Source: Arthrobacter sp. SLBN-112 | Lineage (GTDB): Bacteria; Actinomycetota; Actinomycetes; Actinomycetales; Micrococcaceae | Reading direction: 5' to 3' | DNA length: 64,000 bases | Assembly: GCF_030944625.1 (NCBI RefSeq) | Contig: NZ_JAUSXY010000001.1 | Location: 1,488,001 to 1,552,000 of the forward strand | Shown here: one piece after another, positions 18,435-27,094 of the stretch | Position numbering within the stretch: the stretch's first letter is position 1 | How the letters are laid out: every line of letters starts with the position of its first letter | Position numbers and translations under genes: made by a program | Notes under the pieces: generated by a model | What the model saw: only the letters and a program-made list of their open reading frames with translations | The model's database searches: none | What the model was told of the DNA's origin: nothing

Positions 18435-18481
18435 AGCCATGGCAGGCACAGACGTATTCATCCAAGGAGGCGGAAACCCTT

Positions 18482-18859
18482 ATGAGTGAGTGGCGGCGCT
18501 ACGATTCACCCCTGATCCCTGCCTTCCATGAGCGCTTCGAACAGCGGTGGGGGCCGGGAACGGCGCCATTCCTGGACCCCGAGGCCCATGAGCAGCCCAT
18601 GCCGCGGGCGCAGTGGATCAACCCGGCCACTGGTGCCGCCCTGGCGGTGGTTCCGATCTGGACGGCCGATGAGGCGCAGCAACGGTCCTTCGGCGTGTTC
18701 TACCTGCCCCCTGCCGGCGATATCTGGGTCCTGCGGCCGGGCTACACCGGTTACCTGGAACCATCCGACGGCGACACGGAGCATCTGGTGACCCTGCGCA
18801 ATGACGCCTTCCGCAAGGCGGTGGCGCACGCCAAGGAGTTCCTGTTCGGGTCGCAGTAA
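18482..18859 (+). CDS. Hypothetical protein
   Basis: A 125-residue soluble protein of no family I can name. It starts MSEWRRYDSPLIPAFHERFEQRWG and has a central strand-rich part (FGVFYLPPAGDIWVLRPGYTGYLEP) and a helical end (DAFRKAVAHAKEFLFGSQ). No signal peptide, membrane segment or catalytic motif. AAGGAGG lies upstream of ATG 18482, supporting translation. It follows hsp20 with a hairpin between, so it is probably a separate unit or a read-through product. Confidence 0.6.
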   Translation: MSEWRRYDSPLIPAFHERFEQRWGPGTAPFLDPEAHEQPMPRAQWINPATGAALAVVPIWTADEAQQRSFGVFYLPPAGDIWVLRPGYTGYLEPSDGDTEHLVTLRNDAFRKAVAHAKEFLFGSQ

Positions 18860-18954
18860 CCAGCGGTGCCGGCCGGGGGGTTGCTGCTCGTCAGCCGGTT
18901 CCCGCTGTGTAATCCTGAGACGTACCCGAATCACCGCAACAAAGGCTGGCCCCC

Positions 18955-20502
18955 ATGCACAAATCCGCCAAGGACCTCGCAGCGCTTATCCCTCCGGGGT
19001 TCACGCTTGGCGTCGCAACCGCAGCATTCCAGATTGAAGGGGCGCTGGACGAAGACGGCCGCGGGAAGGCGGGCTGGGACGTGTTTGCCGCCAAGCCCGG
19101 TGTGATCGTGGGTGAGCACAGTCCGGCAGTAGCCGCCGACCATTACCACCGGATGCCGCAGGACGTGGCCCTGCTGAAGCAGCTTGGCGTGGACTCCTAC
19201 CGGTTCTCCCTTTCCTGGCCGCGCATCCAGCCTGGCGGCACCGGGCCCGCAAACCGGGCCGGACTGGCGTTCTACGACCGGCTCCTGGATGAGCTCCTGG
19301 CCAACGGGATCTCACCCATGGCCACCATCTACCACTGGGACACACCATTGGAGTTGGACGAAGCGGGCGGCTGGATGAACCGGGACATGGCCTACCGCCT
19401 GGGGGAGTACGCCGCCCTCGTAGCCGACGCGTTCGGCGACCGGGTGGCCCGCTGGGTCACCATCAACGAACCGGCAACGGTGAGCGCCAACGGCTACTCA
19501 CTGGGAGTGCATTCCCCCGGCAAGAAGCTGGCCCTGGGCGCGTTTCCCACCGTCCACCATCAGCTGCTCGGCCATGGCCTGGCGGTCCAGGCCCTCCGTG
19601 CCGCGGGGGTGCCCGGCGAGATCGGCATGACCAACGTCTACTCGCCCATGGTGCCGAACTCCATCAACCCGCTGGACAAGATCAGCGCCGGGCTCATGGA
19701 CCTGGGCCAGAACCGGCTGTACGCAGACCCGGTCCTGACAGGCAGGTATCCGGACCTCATCCGGGCGGCCAAGTTCTTCAGCTCCTTCGAACACCCCGAG
19801 GAGGACATGCAGGTCATTTCCCAACCTTTGGACTTCTACGGGCTGAACTACTACATGCCCACCAAGGTCGCCGTGGGGCCCGGCAGCGGTGCTGTGCCCG
19901 AAAGCATGGCGGAGGCGATGGGGAGCGACCTCAACGCAGCAGGAGGCGGTACAACACCGTTCCACGTGGAGGCGTGGCCGGAAGCGGACATTACCGCTTA
20001 CGGGTGGCCGGTCAAGCCCGAGTATATGGCGGTCGCGTTGAAGGAGATGGCGGAGCGGTACCCCAACTTGCCTCCGGTGATCATCACCGAAGGCGGTGCG
20101 AGCTTCGAGGACATTATTGTCCGGGACAAGTCGACCAATACCAGGTTCATTCCGGACGAGCGCCGGCTGAAGTACATCTCCGATCACCTTGAGGCTGCAT
20201 TGAAGGCCACGGCTCCCGGCGGCGAAGCCGAATCGGTGGACCTGCGCGGCTACTACGTATGGTCCTTCCTGGACAACTTCGAGTGGTCCGCCGGGTACAA
20301 GCAACCGTTCGGCCTCCTGCACGTGGACTTCGAAACGTTGGAGCGGACGCCTAAAGCCTCATACTTCTGGTTCCAGGAGCTCATCGAGGAAAGGGACCTG
20401 GCCGCGGCGGCAGACGCAGCAATCGCCCAGGCGGTTGTTCCGGAGATCCTGGGCGGCAGTGAAGCGCCCGACGACGGCGCGGCGCTGGGTGCCACCGCAT
20501 AG
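18955..20502 (+). CDS. GH1 family beta-glucosidase
   Basis: A 515-residue retaining glycosidase (TIM barrel), predicted cytoplasmic, that cleaves beta-linked glucose or galactose from short sugars. The acid/base E172 lies in TINEPAT and the nucleophile E379 in ITEGG. The N-terminal FTLGVATAAFQIEGA is typical. In most GH1 enzymes the nucleophile motif is TENG; here Asn is replaced by Gly. WSFLDNFEWSAGY and FGLLHVD complete the active site. About 30 extra alanine-rich residues are at the C-terminus. No sugar transporter or LacI regulator is adjacent. Confidence 0.93.
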   Translation: MHKSAKDLAALIPPGFTLGVATAAFQIEGALDEDGRGKAGWDVFAAKPGVIVGEHSPAVAADHYHRMPQDVALLKQLGVDSYRFSLSWPRIQPGGTGPANRAGLAFYDRLLDELLANGISPMATIYHWDTPLELDEAGGWMNRDMAYRLGEYAALVADAFGDRVARWVTINEPATVSANGYSLGVHSPGKKLALGAFPTVHHQLLGHGLAVQALRAAGVPGEIGMTNVYSPMVPNSINPLDKISAGLMDLGQNRLYADPVLTGRYPDLIRAAKFFSSFEHPEEDMQVISQPLDFYGLNYYMPTKVAVGPGSGAVPESMAEAMGSDLNAAGGGTTPFHVEAWPEADITAYGWPVKPEYMAVALKEMAERYPNLPPVIITEGGASFEDIIVRDKSTNTRFIPDERRLKYISDHLEAALKATAPGGEAESVDLRGYYVWSFLDNFEWSAGYKQPFGLLHVDFETLERTPKASYFWFQELIEERDLAAAADAAIAQAVVPEILGGSEAPDDGAALGATA

Positions 20503-20528
20503 GCCGGACGGGCCGGCCCCGCTCCCGG

Positions 20529-21639
20529 TCAGCCCCGGAGCAGGTCCAGCATGGCCAGCTGCTTGGCGATGCCTGCGCCGTCCGGGGAGTAGATCCACGG
20601 AACCCTGGATGAGGTGTGGTCGCCGTCCTCGGAGTGGCCCCCGGCGAACACAGACTCACTGACGGACAGCTGCCGGATGGCAATGGCTGCCACTTTGTCC
20701 GCGTTTTCTGCGGCGAACGCGGAGTAGATGGCTTCATCGTGCTGCCCGTTGTCACCAATCAGGAGCCACCGCATGTCCGGGAATTCCTGGGCCAGCCGCT
20801 CCAGGTTCCGCCGCTTGTGTTCCTGGCCGCTGCGGAACCAACGGTCCTGGGTCAGGCCCCAGTCCGTCAACAGCAGCGCGCCCTTGGGGTACATGTTCCG
20901 GGTCAGGAAGCGGCCCAGCGTGGGTGCAGCGTTCCAGGGGCCGGTGGACAGGTAGACGACCGGGGCGTCCGGATGCTCGATGGTCAGCCGGTCCAGCAGC
21001 ACCGCCATGCCCGGGGTGGCCATTCCGTGCCCGTTCACTGAGCACGAAGGTGTTCCACAGCGCCAGGAACGGCCGGGGGAGCGCGGTCACCATGACGGTG
21101 TCGTCGATGTCCGAGACGATTCCGAATCCCACCTCAGGTGCGATCACCTGGATCAGCGCCTCTTCCGGTTCGGTGCCCTTCGCGCGCAGGACCGCGGTGT
21201 GCCAGCCGGGGGGAAGCTGGACGTCCACTTCCGTGTCGATCAGGCCGCCCCGGTCCGCCGTCACGTGGGTGACGACGTTGCCGATGGTGATCTCGACGTC
21301 GGTAAACTGCAGCGGCACGCCGGTGAAGGCACGCCAGCCCCGGATGTTCTGGTTACCGTCTTTCGCCTCCTGCTCCGCCCTGCTTCCCGGCAGGGGCTTA
21401 TGCGTCAGCAGTACCCGGCCCAGCACGCGCACCCGGGACGTTGAACCATAGCCCTGGTAGGCAATGGTCTGCGGTACGAAACCCCAGCGCTTGGCCAGCC
21501 GGATCCGGAGGCCGTTGACGACGTCCGAGAGCCGGTGCGCCAGCCGGAAGGCCTGGTTCCCGGAGAGCGCGTACTGAGCCAGTACTGCCTGCGCGGGTTT
21601 ACGTGTCTTCCGGGCCGGATGCTGGGGAGCCGTGTCCAT
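20529..21639 (-). pseudogene. App1-family (DUF2183) phosphatase, frameshifted
   Basis: The N-terminal part (ATG 21639 downward) includes GFGIVSDIDDTVMVTALPRPFLALWNTFVLSE, with the DxDxT phosphatase motif. The rest of the App1 domain continues in another frame from about 21020: TPGMAVLLDRLTIEHPDAPVVYLSTGPWN, then GDNGQHDEAIY. Removing one base from the GG at 21020-21021 would join the parts as one protein of about 370 residues. App1-type proteins hydrolyse phosphatidate in yeast; bacterial roles are unknown. As written, the product is truncated after the first motif. This may be real decay or a sequencing error. Confidence 0.8.
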
Positions 21640-21670
21640 GCCACCACTCTGCCACAGGGTGGAGCGCGGA

Positions 21671-22402
21671 TCAGCCGGCGCCGACGATCCCACGCAGGGT
21701 TTCGGCATTGCGCACGGCATTCCCGCCGCCGTCGTTGTTGAAGTAGGCGTACACGTCAAGGCCTCCGCTGTCCCATTCCCGGATCCGGTCGGCCCACCAA
21801 TGCAGGTCGACATCCGAGTACGAGCCGCCGTACAAATGCTCATGGTCCGGGCCGTGCAGCCGGACGTAAGTAAACGGCGCGGTGGTGCGCAGGATGCAGG
21901 GCAGGTTGGCGCCGCTCATGATGCAGTAGGCCGCCTGGTGCCGCTCCAGCAGCGCAAACACCTCCGGGCAGTCCCAGCTGGGGTGCCTGAATTCAACGGC
22001 CACCCGAATCCAGGCTGGAACTGCGGCCAGGAAATAGTCCAGCCGTGCGTCGTCCCGGCTCAGTTGCGGAGGCAGTTGGACCAGGAGCACCGCACGCTTA
22101 TCCCCCAGCTCATGCCAGCACCGGGCTATGCGTTCCACCCAGACTTCCGGTGCGTACAGCTTGCGGGCGTGGGTAAGGCCGCGCGGGGCCTTGACGGACA
22201 TGCTGAACCCCGGCGGCAGCCGCCTGTTCCAGCCAGCGAAGGTGGTATCGCGGGGCCACCGGTAGAAACTGGCATTCAGTTCAACCGTGGTGAACCTGGC
22301 GACGTAGCACTGGAGCCGGTCCCGGACCGGCAGCCCGGGCGGGTACAGGACGTTCTCCCAATGGTCATAGCTCCAGCCGGAGGTACCGATGTGCACAGTC
22401 AT
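21671..22402 (-). CDS. DUF72 family protein (YecE-like)
   Basis: A 243-residue TIM-barrel-like protein. The family start IGTSGWSYDHWENVLYPPGLP and the conserved motifs ELNASFYRWP, VKAPRGLTH, VLLVQLPP, AVEFRHPSW, YVRLHG and VYAYFNNDGGGNAVRNA are all present. DUF72/YecE proteins are widespread and have no proven biochemical role. Divergent from the GH15 gene; the broken App1 gene lies just downstream on the same strand, so the two may be one transcript. Confidence 0.88.
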   Translation of the reverse strand: MTVHIGTSGWSYDHWENVLYPPGLPVRDRLQCYVARFTTVELNASFYRWPRDTTFAGWNRRLPPGFSMSVKAPRGLTHARKLYAPEVWVERIARCWHELGDKRAVLLVQLPPQLSRDDARLDYFLAAVPAWIRVAVEFRHPSWDCPEVFALLERHQAAYCIMSGANLPCILRTTAPFTYVRLHGPDHEHLYGGSYSDVDLHWWADRIREWDSGGLDVYAYFNNDGGGNAVRNAETLRGIVGAG

Positions 22403-22442
22403 TCTTCGATATTCCTACAGTGTTGTGTGGCAGGGTAATGTC

Positions 22443-24251
22443 ATGGCGCGAATTGAGGATTATGCGGTGGTTGGCGACCTTCACACAGGTGCCCTCGTCA
22501 GCAATGAAGGCTCGATCGACTGGCTTTGCCTGCCGCGGTTCGATTCCCCTGCGTGCTTCAACGCGTTGCTGGATACACCGGACTCCGGACGTTGGCTGCT
22601 GGCACCGGAAGGGGGTGGTTCCTGCACCCGTCGAAGCTACCGCGACGGAAGCCTGATCCTGGATACCGAGTGGGAGACCCCGGACGGAACGGTGCGGGTC
22701 ACCGACTTCATGCCGCCCCGCGATTCGGTGGCCGACATCGTCCGGATCGTCGAAGGCGTCAGTGGCAGCGTAAAGATGCACGGTGAGTTGGTGCTTCGCT
22801 TCGACTACGGGCATATTGTGCCTTGGGTGCGCAAAGACAAGCGGGGGCTGCACGCCATTGCCGGTCCCGACGCCGTCTACCTGGTCACTCCCGCACCCCT
22901 GCATGGCGAGAACATGCACACCGTCAGTGACTTCACAGTGAATGCGGGCGAGAAAGTGCCATTCGTGCTGACCTGGGCGCCAAGCCACGTGGGCCGGCCG
23001 GTTTCCGTGGATGCGGAGAAAGTCCTGCACAGCACGTTTGAGTTCTGGCAGGGCTGGTCCTCGCAATGCACGGTCGAAGGGAAGTACCAGGATGCCGTGG
23101 TGCGCTCCCTCATAACGCTCAAGGCCCTCACCTACGCACCCACCGGGGGAATCGTCGCCGCCGTCACCACATCACTGCCGGAACAGCCGGGCGGCCAACG
23201 CAACTGGGACTACCGCTATTGCTGGCTGCGGGATGCCACCATGACCCTGCAGGCGCTGTTGGCTGCCGGGTACAAGGCAGAGGCAGCCGCCTGGAGGGAC
23301 TGGCTGCTCCGTGCCGTTGCGGGAGACCCCGCGGACCTGCAGATCATGTACGGGATCCACGGCGAGCGGCGGCTGCCGGAGATGGAACTGCCCTGGCTGA
23401 AAGGCTACGAGAACTCCGCGCCGGTGCGGATCGGAAATGCGGCTGCCGCGCAATTCCAGCTGGACGTGTGGGGTGAGGTGCTTGATTGCCTTGCGCTGAC
23501 CCGGAACTCGCTGCTCAAACATACGGACGAGGCCTGGGACGTCCAGATTGCCCTGATGGAACACCTGGAGACCATCTGGGACCAGCCGGACAATGGGCTC
23601 TGGGAGATGCGGGGGCCGCGGCGGCACTTCACGCACTCCAAGGTCATGGCCTGGGTGGCTGCAGACCGGATGGTGAAGGGCGTGCGGGAGTCCGGCTTGC
23701 CTGGCCCGGTGGAGCGCTGGGAGGCGCTGCGGGACCGGATCCGGCAGGACATCCTGGCCAACGGCTTCGACGCGGAGCGCAACACGTTTGTCCAGTCCTA
23801 CGGCCGTCCGGAACTGGACGCCAGCCTCCTGCTGATTCCCAGGGTGGGCTTCCTGCCTCCGAATGACCCCAAGGTGCTGGGGACCATCGAGGCGATCCAG
23901 CGCGAGCTGACCCAGGACGGGTTCGTGCTGCGGTACCGGCCGGAACAAAGCGACGACGGCCTGCCGGGTGACGAGGGCGTCTTCCTGGCCTGCTCGTTCT
24001 GGCTTGTGGAGGCGCTCCTCGGCGCCGGCCGCTATGAGGAATCGCGCGAACTCTTCGAGCGGCTTCTTGAGCTGCGCAACGATGTAGGGCTGTTGAGCGA
24101 GGAATGGGCGGTGAAGGCCAAGCGCCAACTGGGCAATACGCCGCAGGCTTTCAGCCACTTTGCGCTTGTGACTAGCGCCCTGGAGCTCCATCAGGATACG
24201 GTTCGGCGCAGTGACACCCCCATTCCGCCGGAACGGGCGGATTCGCGCTGA
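22443..24251 (+). CDS. GH15 family glucoamylase/trehalase-like enzyme
   Basis: A 602-residue inverting glycosidase. The N-terminal beta-sandwich (IEDYAVVGDLHTGALVSNEGSIDWLCLPRFDSPACF) is the trehalase-type N-domain, followed by an (alpha/alpha)6 barrel. RNWDYRYCWLRDATMTLQALL is the GH15 substrate-binding block. WEMRGPRRHFTHSKVMAW and GLLSEEWA contain the two glutamates expected to act as general acid and base. Mycobacterial and Streptomyces relatives hydrolyse trehalose or malto-oligosaccharides. No signal peptide, so it is intracellular. Start ATG 22443; no close carbohydrate operon partner. GH15 is certain, exact substrate not. Confidence 0.92.
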   Translation: MARIEDYAVVGDLHTGALVSNEGSIDWLCLPRFDSPACFNALLDTPDSGRWLLAPEGGGSCTRRSYRDGSLILDTEWETPDGTVRVTDFMPPRDSVADIVRIVEGVSGSVKMHGELVLRFDYGHIVPWVRKDKRGLHAIAGPDAVYLVTPAPLHGENMHTVSDFTVNAGEKVPFVLTWAPSHVGRPVSVDAEKVLHSTFEFWQGWSSQCTVEGKYQDAVVRSLITLKALTYAPTGGIVAAVTTSLPEQPGGQRNWDYRYCWLRDATMTLQALLAAGYKAEAAAWRDWLLRAVAGDPADLQIMYGIHGERRLPEMELPWLKGYENSAPVRIGNAAAAQFQLDVWGEVLDCLALTRNSLLKHTDEAWDVQIALMEHLETIWDQPDNGLWEMRGPRRHFTHSKVMAWVAADRMVKGVRESGLPGPVERWEALRDRIRQDILANGFDAERNTFVQSYGRPELDASLLLIPRVGFLPPNDPKVLGTIEAIQRELTQDGFVLRYRPEQSDDGLPGDEGVFLACSFWLVEALLGAGRYEESRELFERLLELRNDVGLLSEEWAVKAKRQLGNTPQAFSHFALVTSALELHQDTVRRSDTPIPPERADSR

Positions 24252-24294
24252 GGCGGCGCGGACCGGGGCTGTAACTTCTCCTTCGCAGGATAGA

Positions 24295-24306
24295 TAAGTA
24301 TACTTA
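24295..24306. promoter_or_regulatory. Perfect palindrome TAAGTATACTTA upstream of DUF1508 gene
   Basis: A 12-bp perfect palindrome sixty bases before the DUF1508 start. Its right part, AGTATACTTACT, recurs as AGCATGCTTACT at 25716-25727 (10 of 12 identical), suggesting a shared regulator for these stress-type genes. Confidence 0.45.
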
Positions 24307-24365
24307 CTAATACCTCATGGAGTGCTCCCAAGCACAGCGCCGTGATTGATGGAGGAGTGATAGTT

Positions 24366-24656
24366 ATGGCCGGATTTTTTGAACTCGTGGATGCCCCTGA
24401 TGGCGGATACCGGATCCGGATGATGGACGGAAGCGGGAACCTGATGGCCATTTCAGTGACCTTCCCCACCAAGCGGGCGGCCGTCGCAGGCATCGCCATG
24501 GCCAGGGAAATTGCGGGCACGGGCCTGATCCGGGACAAGAGCCTGGACGGCGCGGGGTCGGTTATCCGCGAGCGGGTGCGGCCTGTCAGTTCCCCCAAGG
24601 AGGACGCCGCGAAACGGAAGAAGGCGCCCGGTGTGCGGCGGGCGGCGGTCGGCTGA
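24366..24656 (+). CDS. DUF1508 (YegP/UPF0339) family protein
   Basis: A 96-residue protein with one DUF1508 module: GFFELVDAPDGGYRIRMMDGSGNLMAISVTFPTKRAAVAGIAMARE, the F-x-x-x-(D/N)-x-x-G-x-x-x-x-R-L-x-x-x-x-G pattern of YegP. The basic C-terminal tail (KEDAAKRKKAPGVRRA) is unusual for the family. Function unknown; relatives are often stress-induced. GGAGGAG precedes ATG 24366. Its TGA shares a base with the ATG of the HAD gene, so the two are translationally coupled. A palindrome lies upstream. Confidence 0.8.
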   Translation: MAGFFELVDAPDGGYRIRMMDGSGNLMAISVTFPTKRAAVAGIAMAREIAGTGLIRDKSLDGAGSVIRERVRPVSSPKEDAAKRKKAPGVRRAAVG

Positions 24657-25368
24657 TGCCCGCTGCCGGTTCACCGCCTGGCGGCCCGCGCCGGGGAGTC
24701 CTCTTTGACGTTGACGGGACGCTGATCGACTCGTCGTACATCCACACGATGGCCTGGTGGGGTGCGTTCCGCCAGTACGGCCATGATGTGCCCATGGCGG
24801 CCATCCACCATTTCGTCGGCATGGGTGGCGCCCGGTTGGTGGACAATCTCCTGCCGTCCGGCCGGGACCGTGCCGAGGATGAGGACATCATGGCCAGCCA
24901 TGGCGCACTGTATGCCTCGAACTGGCCCTCGCTTCGTGCCTTCGCAGGTGCCAAGGAACTGTTAGGCAAGTGCCACGCCGGCGGCCTGGCCGTGGCGCTG
25001 GCCTCCTCGGCGCGGGAGAGGGACCTGCAGGTGATGCGCTCGGTGCTGGACGCCGACGCCTTTATCGATGCCGCCACCAGCGCCAACGATGCGGAGGAAA
25101 GCAAACCTGCGCCGGACATCCTGGAGGCAGCCTGGCCGCCGTTGGCGTCGACGCTACGAACGCGGTCTATGTCGGTGACGCGGTGTGGGACATGAAGGCG
25201 GCGGCGGCGCTGGGCATTCCTGCGATCGGCGTTACCTGCGGCGGAATCAACTCGACGGAACTGCGCGACGCGGGCGCCGTCGAGGTCTATGAAGGCCCCC
25301 GCGACCTGCTGGAAAACCTTGGGTCCAGTGCTATCGGTCGGCTGCTCGCGCTCCAGCCAAACACCTGA
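24656..25368 (+). pseudogene. HAD-superfamily hydrolase (phosphoglucomutase/phosphatase type), frameshifted
   Basis: The first frame begins GVLFDVDGTLIDSSYIHTMAWW (nucleophile Asp motif) and continues through the cap to ASSARERDLQVM (motif II) and ESKPAPDILEAA (motif III lysine). It then leaves the homologous frame at 25130-25132. The remaining family sequence (VGVDATNAVYVGDAVWDMKAAAALGIPAIGVTCGG, motif IV) follows in the next frame to 25368. One extra C in GCC would restore a product of about 237 residues. Coupled to the DUF1508 gene by TGATG. As written, the product lacks the magnesium-binding GDxxxD. Confidence 0.82.
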
Positions 25369-25387
25369 CGGCAGCATTGCAGGGCGG

Positions 25388-25636
25388 TCACAGCGGCTGG
25401 CCGCCGGGCACCGAGTCCTCGTCGCCGGCGATGGCGGGCTTTACCCATGACACCACGACCTTGACCGAGCCGTCGTCGTTCCGCTCAATGTCCGTTGCCA
25501 CCTCAGTTGGGGGTGCCCCCATTTCCGCGATCCGCGCGCGGTAGGTGCTGACCAGTTCCGCCAGGCTTTCTTCCGTCCATTCGCCGGGACGTATACGGGT
25601 GGAGATCTCGACCGGTTCGGGCTGGTACAGCGACAT
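25388..25636 (-). CDS. Hypothetical small acidic protein
   Basis: An 82-residue soluble protein (MSLYQPEPVEISTRIRPGEWTEESLAELVSTYRARIAEMG...VKVVVSWVKPAIAGDEDSVPGG). I recognise no family. GAGG lies six bases before ATG 25636 and the codons are typical of the genome, so it is probably real. Convergent with the HAD gene, divergent from the dehydrogenase. Confidence 0.6.
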   Translation of the reverse strand: MSLYQPEPVEISTRIRPGEWTEESLAELVSTYRARIAEMGAPPTEVATDIERNDDGSVKVVVSWVKPAIAGDEDSVPGGQPL

Positions 25637-25715
25637 GGCGTTCCTCTTTCACGTTGTCTTCTTCCCTGCCCTTCCTACGCTAGGAGCAGCCGACGGCGCC
25701 CACAAGGTTTTCATC

Positions 25716-25727
25716 AGCATGCTTACT
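25716..25727. promoter_or_regulatory. AGCATGCTTACT motif, second copy
   Basis: Contains the palindrome AGCATGCT and matches the palindromic motif at 24297-24308 in 10 of 12 positions. It lies in the divergent promoter between the small acidic protein and the zinc dehydrogenase. Candidate operator or alternative promoter element. Confidence 0.35.
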
Positions 25728-25802
25728 TTTTAGGCGTAAAGCCGATAGCGTCGGAGAGAGGGTGCCTGCAGGCGTCCTGGTCCGCGCGCCGGAGAAACCC
25801 CT

Positions 25803-27011
25803 GTGGCAAGACAGAGCGAAAGGGAGACTGTGAAAGCACTGACGTGGCAAGGAAAACGGTCGGTAAGCGTGGAAGAAGTACCCGATCCCGTCATCCAGGA
25901 ACCGACGGACGCGATAGTCCGGATCACCTCCACCGCCATCTGCGGTTCCGACCTGCACCTTTACGAGGTCCTGGGCCCCTACATGCACAAGGGTGATGTC
26001 ATCGGGCACGAGCCCATGGGCATCGTTGAAGAAGTGGGCAGCGGTGTCACCAACCTCCGCGAAGGAGACCGTGTTGTTGTCCCGTTCAATATCTCGTGCG
26101 GCTCTTGCTACATGTGCAAGATGGGCCTGCAATCCCAGTGTGAAACCACCCAGGTCACCGAGCAGGGGTCCGGCGCGGCGCTATTCGGCTACTCGGAACT
26201 GTACGGCTCTGTTCCCGGCGGCCAGGCTGAATACCTGCGGGTGCCGCACGCCAACTACGGTCCCGTGAAGGTCGGAAACGAACTTCCGGACGAACGGTAC
26301 CTGTTCCTCTCCGATATCCTGCCCACTGCCTGGCAGGCCGTGGAGTACGCGGACGTCCCGGAAGGTGGCACGCTTGCCGTGTTCGGCTTGGGACCAGTTG
26401 GCCAGTTCGCTGCCCGGATCGGCGTGCATCGGGGCTTCCGGGTGATCGGCGTTGACCCGGTTCCCGAACGGCGGGAGATGGCGGCGCGGCACGGCGTCGA
26501 AACGCTCGATTACAGCAAGGCCATCGGGGACGAACTCCGGGAAATGACCGCCGGACGTGGCCCGGACGCGGTGGTGGACGCCGTCGGCATGGAAGCCCAC
26601 GGCTCGCCGGTGGCGGGCTTTGCACACCAGGCGCTGGGACTCCTGCCGGACAAGCTCGCGCAGAAGGCTATGGAGACGGCCGGGGTGGACCGTTTGGCTG
26701 CGCTGCACGCCTCCATTGACGCGGTACGCCGCGGCGGCACGCTCTCGTTGAGCGGAGTGTACGGTGGCCAGGCCAGCCCCCTGCCCATGCTCACCATGTT
26801 CGACAAGCAGCTGCAGGTGCGGATGGGGCAGTGCAATGTGCGGAACTGGACGGACCAGTTGCTCCCCCTCGTGGAGGACGACGCCGAGCCGCTGGGTGTG
26901 ATGGACCTTGTAACCCACCGCGCGGGCCTTGACGGTGCGCCCGCCTTGTACGAAAAGTTCCAGAAGAAAGAGGACGGCTGCATCAAGGTGGTCCTCAACC
27001 CGGGCGCGTGA
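25803..27011 (+). CDS. Zinc-dependent alcohol dehydrogenase (MDR family)
   Basis: A 402-residue medium-chain dehydrogenase. Catalytic-zinc residues are in ICGSDLHLYE and GHEPMGIVEEVG. The structural-zinc region has CGSCYMCKMGLQSQCE. The NAD-binding Rossmann motif reads VFGLGPVGQFAARIG, followed by VIGVDPVPER. These features match the glutathione-independent formaldehyde-dehydrogenase-like branch that accepts aldehydes or alcohols. Two starts are possible: GTG 25803 with GGAG eight bases upstream, used here, or GTG 25830 (KALTWQGKRSV), where family members usually begin but GGGAG is only three bases away. A strong hairpin follows. Confidence 0.9.
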   Translation: MARQSERETVKALTWQGKRSVSVEEVPDPVIQEPTDAIVRITSTAICGSDLHLYEVLGPYMHKGDVIGHEPMGIVEEVGSGVTNLREGDRVVVPFNISCGSCYMCKMGLQSQCETTQVTEQGSGAALFGYSELYGSVPGGQAEYLRVPHANYGPVKVGNELPDERYLFLSDILPTAWQAVEYADVPEGGTLAVFGLGPVGQFAARIGVHRGFRVIGVDPVPERREMAARHGVETLDYSKAIGDELREMTAGRGPDAVVDAVGMEAHGSPVAGFAHQALGLLPDKLAQKAMETAGVDRLAALHASIDAVRRGGTLSLSGVYGGQASPLPMLTMFDKQLQVRMGQCNVRNWTDQLLPLVEDDAEPLGVMDLVTHRAGLDGAPALYEKFQKKEDGCIKVVLNPGA

Positions 27012-27031
27012 GCCCGGCTGCCGGCACAAAA

Positions 27032-27069
27032 AGCAGGGGCCGTTACGGACATCCGTAATGGCCCCTGCT
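27032..27069. terminator. Strong bidirectional terminator
   Basis: An 18-bp stem with one G-U pair (27032-27049 with 27052-27069, arm beginning AGCAGGGGCC). It lies between the convergent dehydrogenase and allE genes. The two central bases form the loop together with the last pair. Confidence 0.85.
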
Positions 27070-27094
27070 GCTTCCCGGGCAGACCGGAGGGTTC

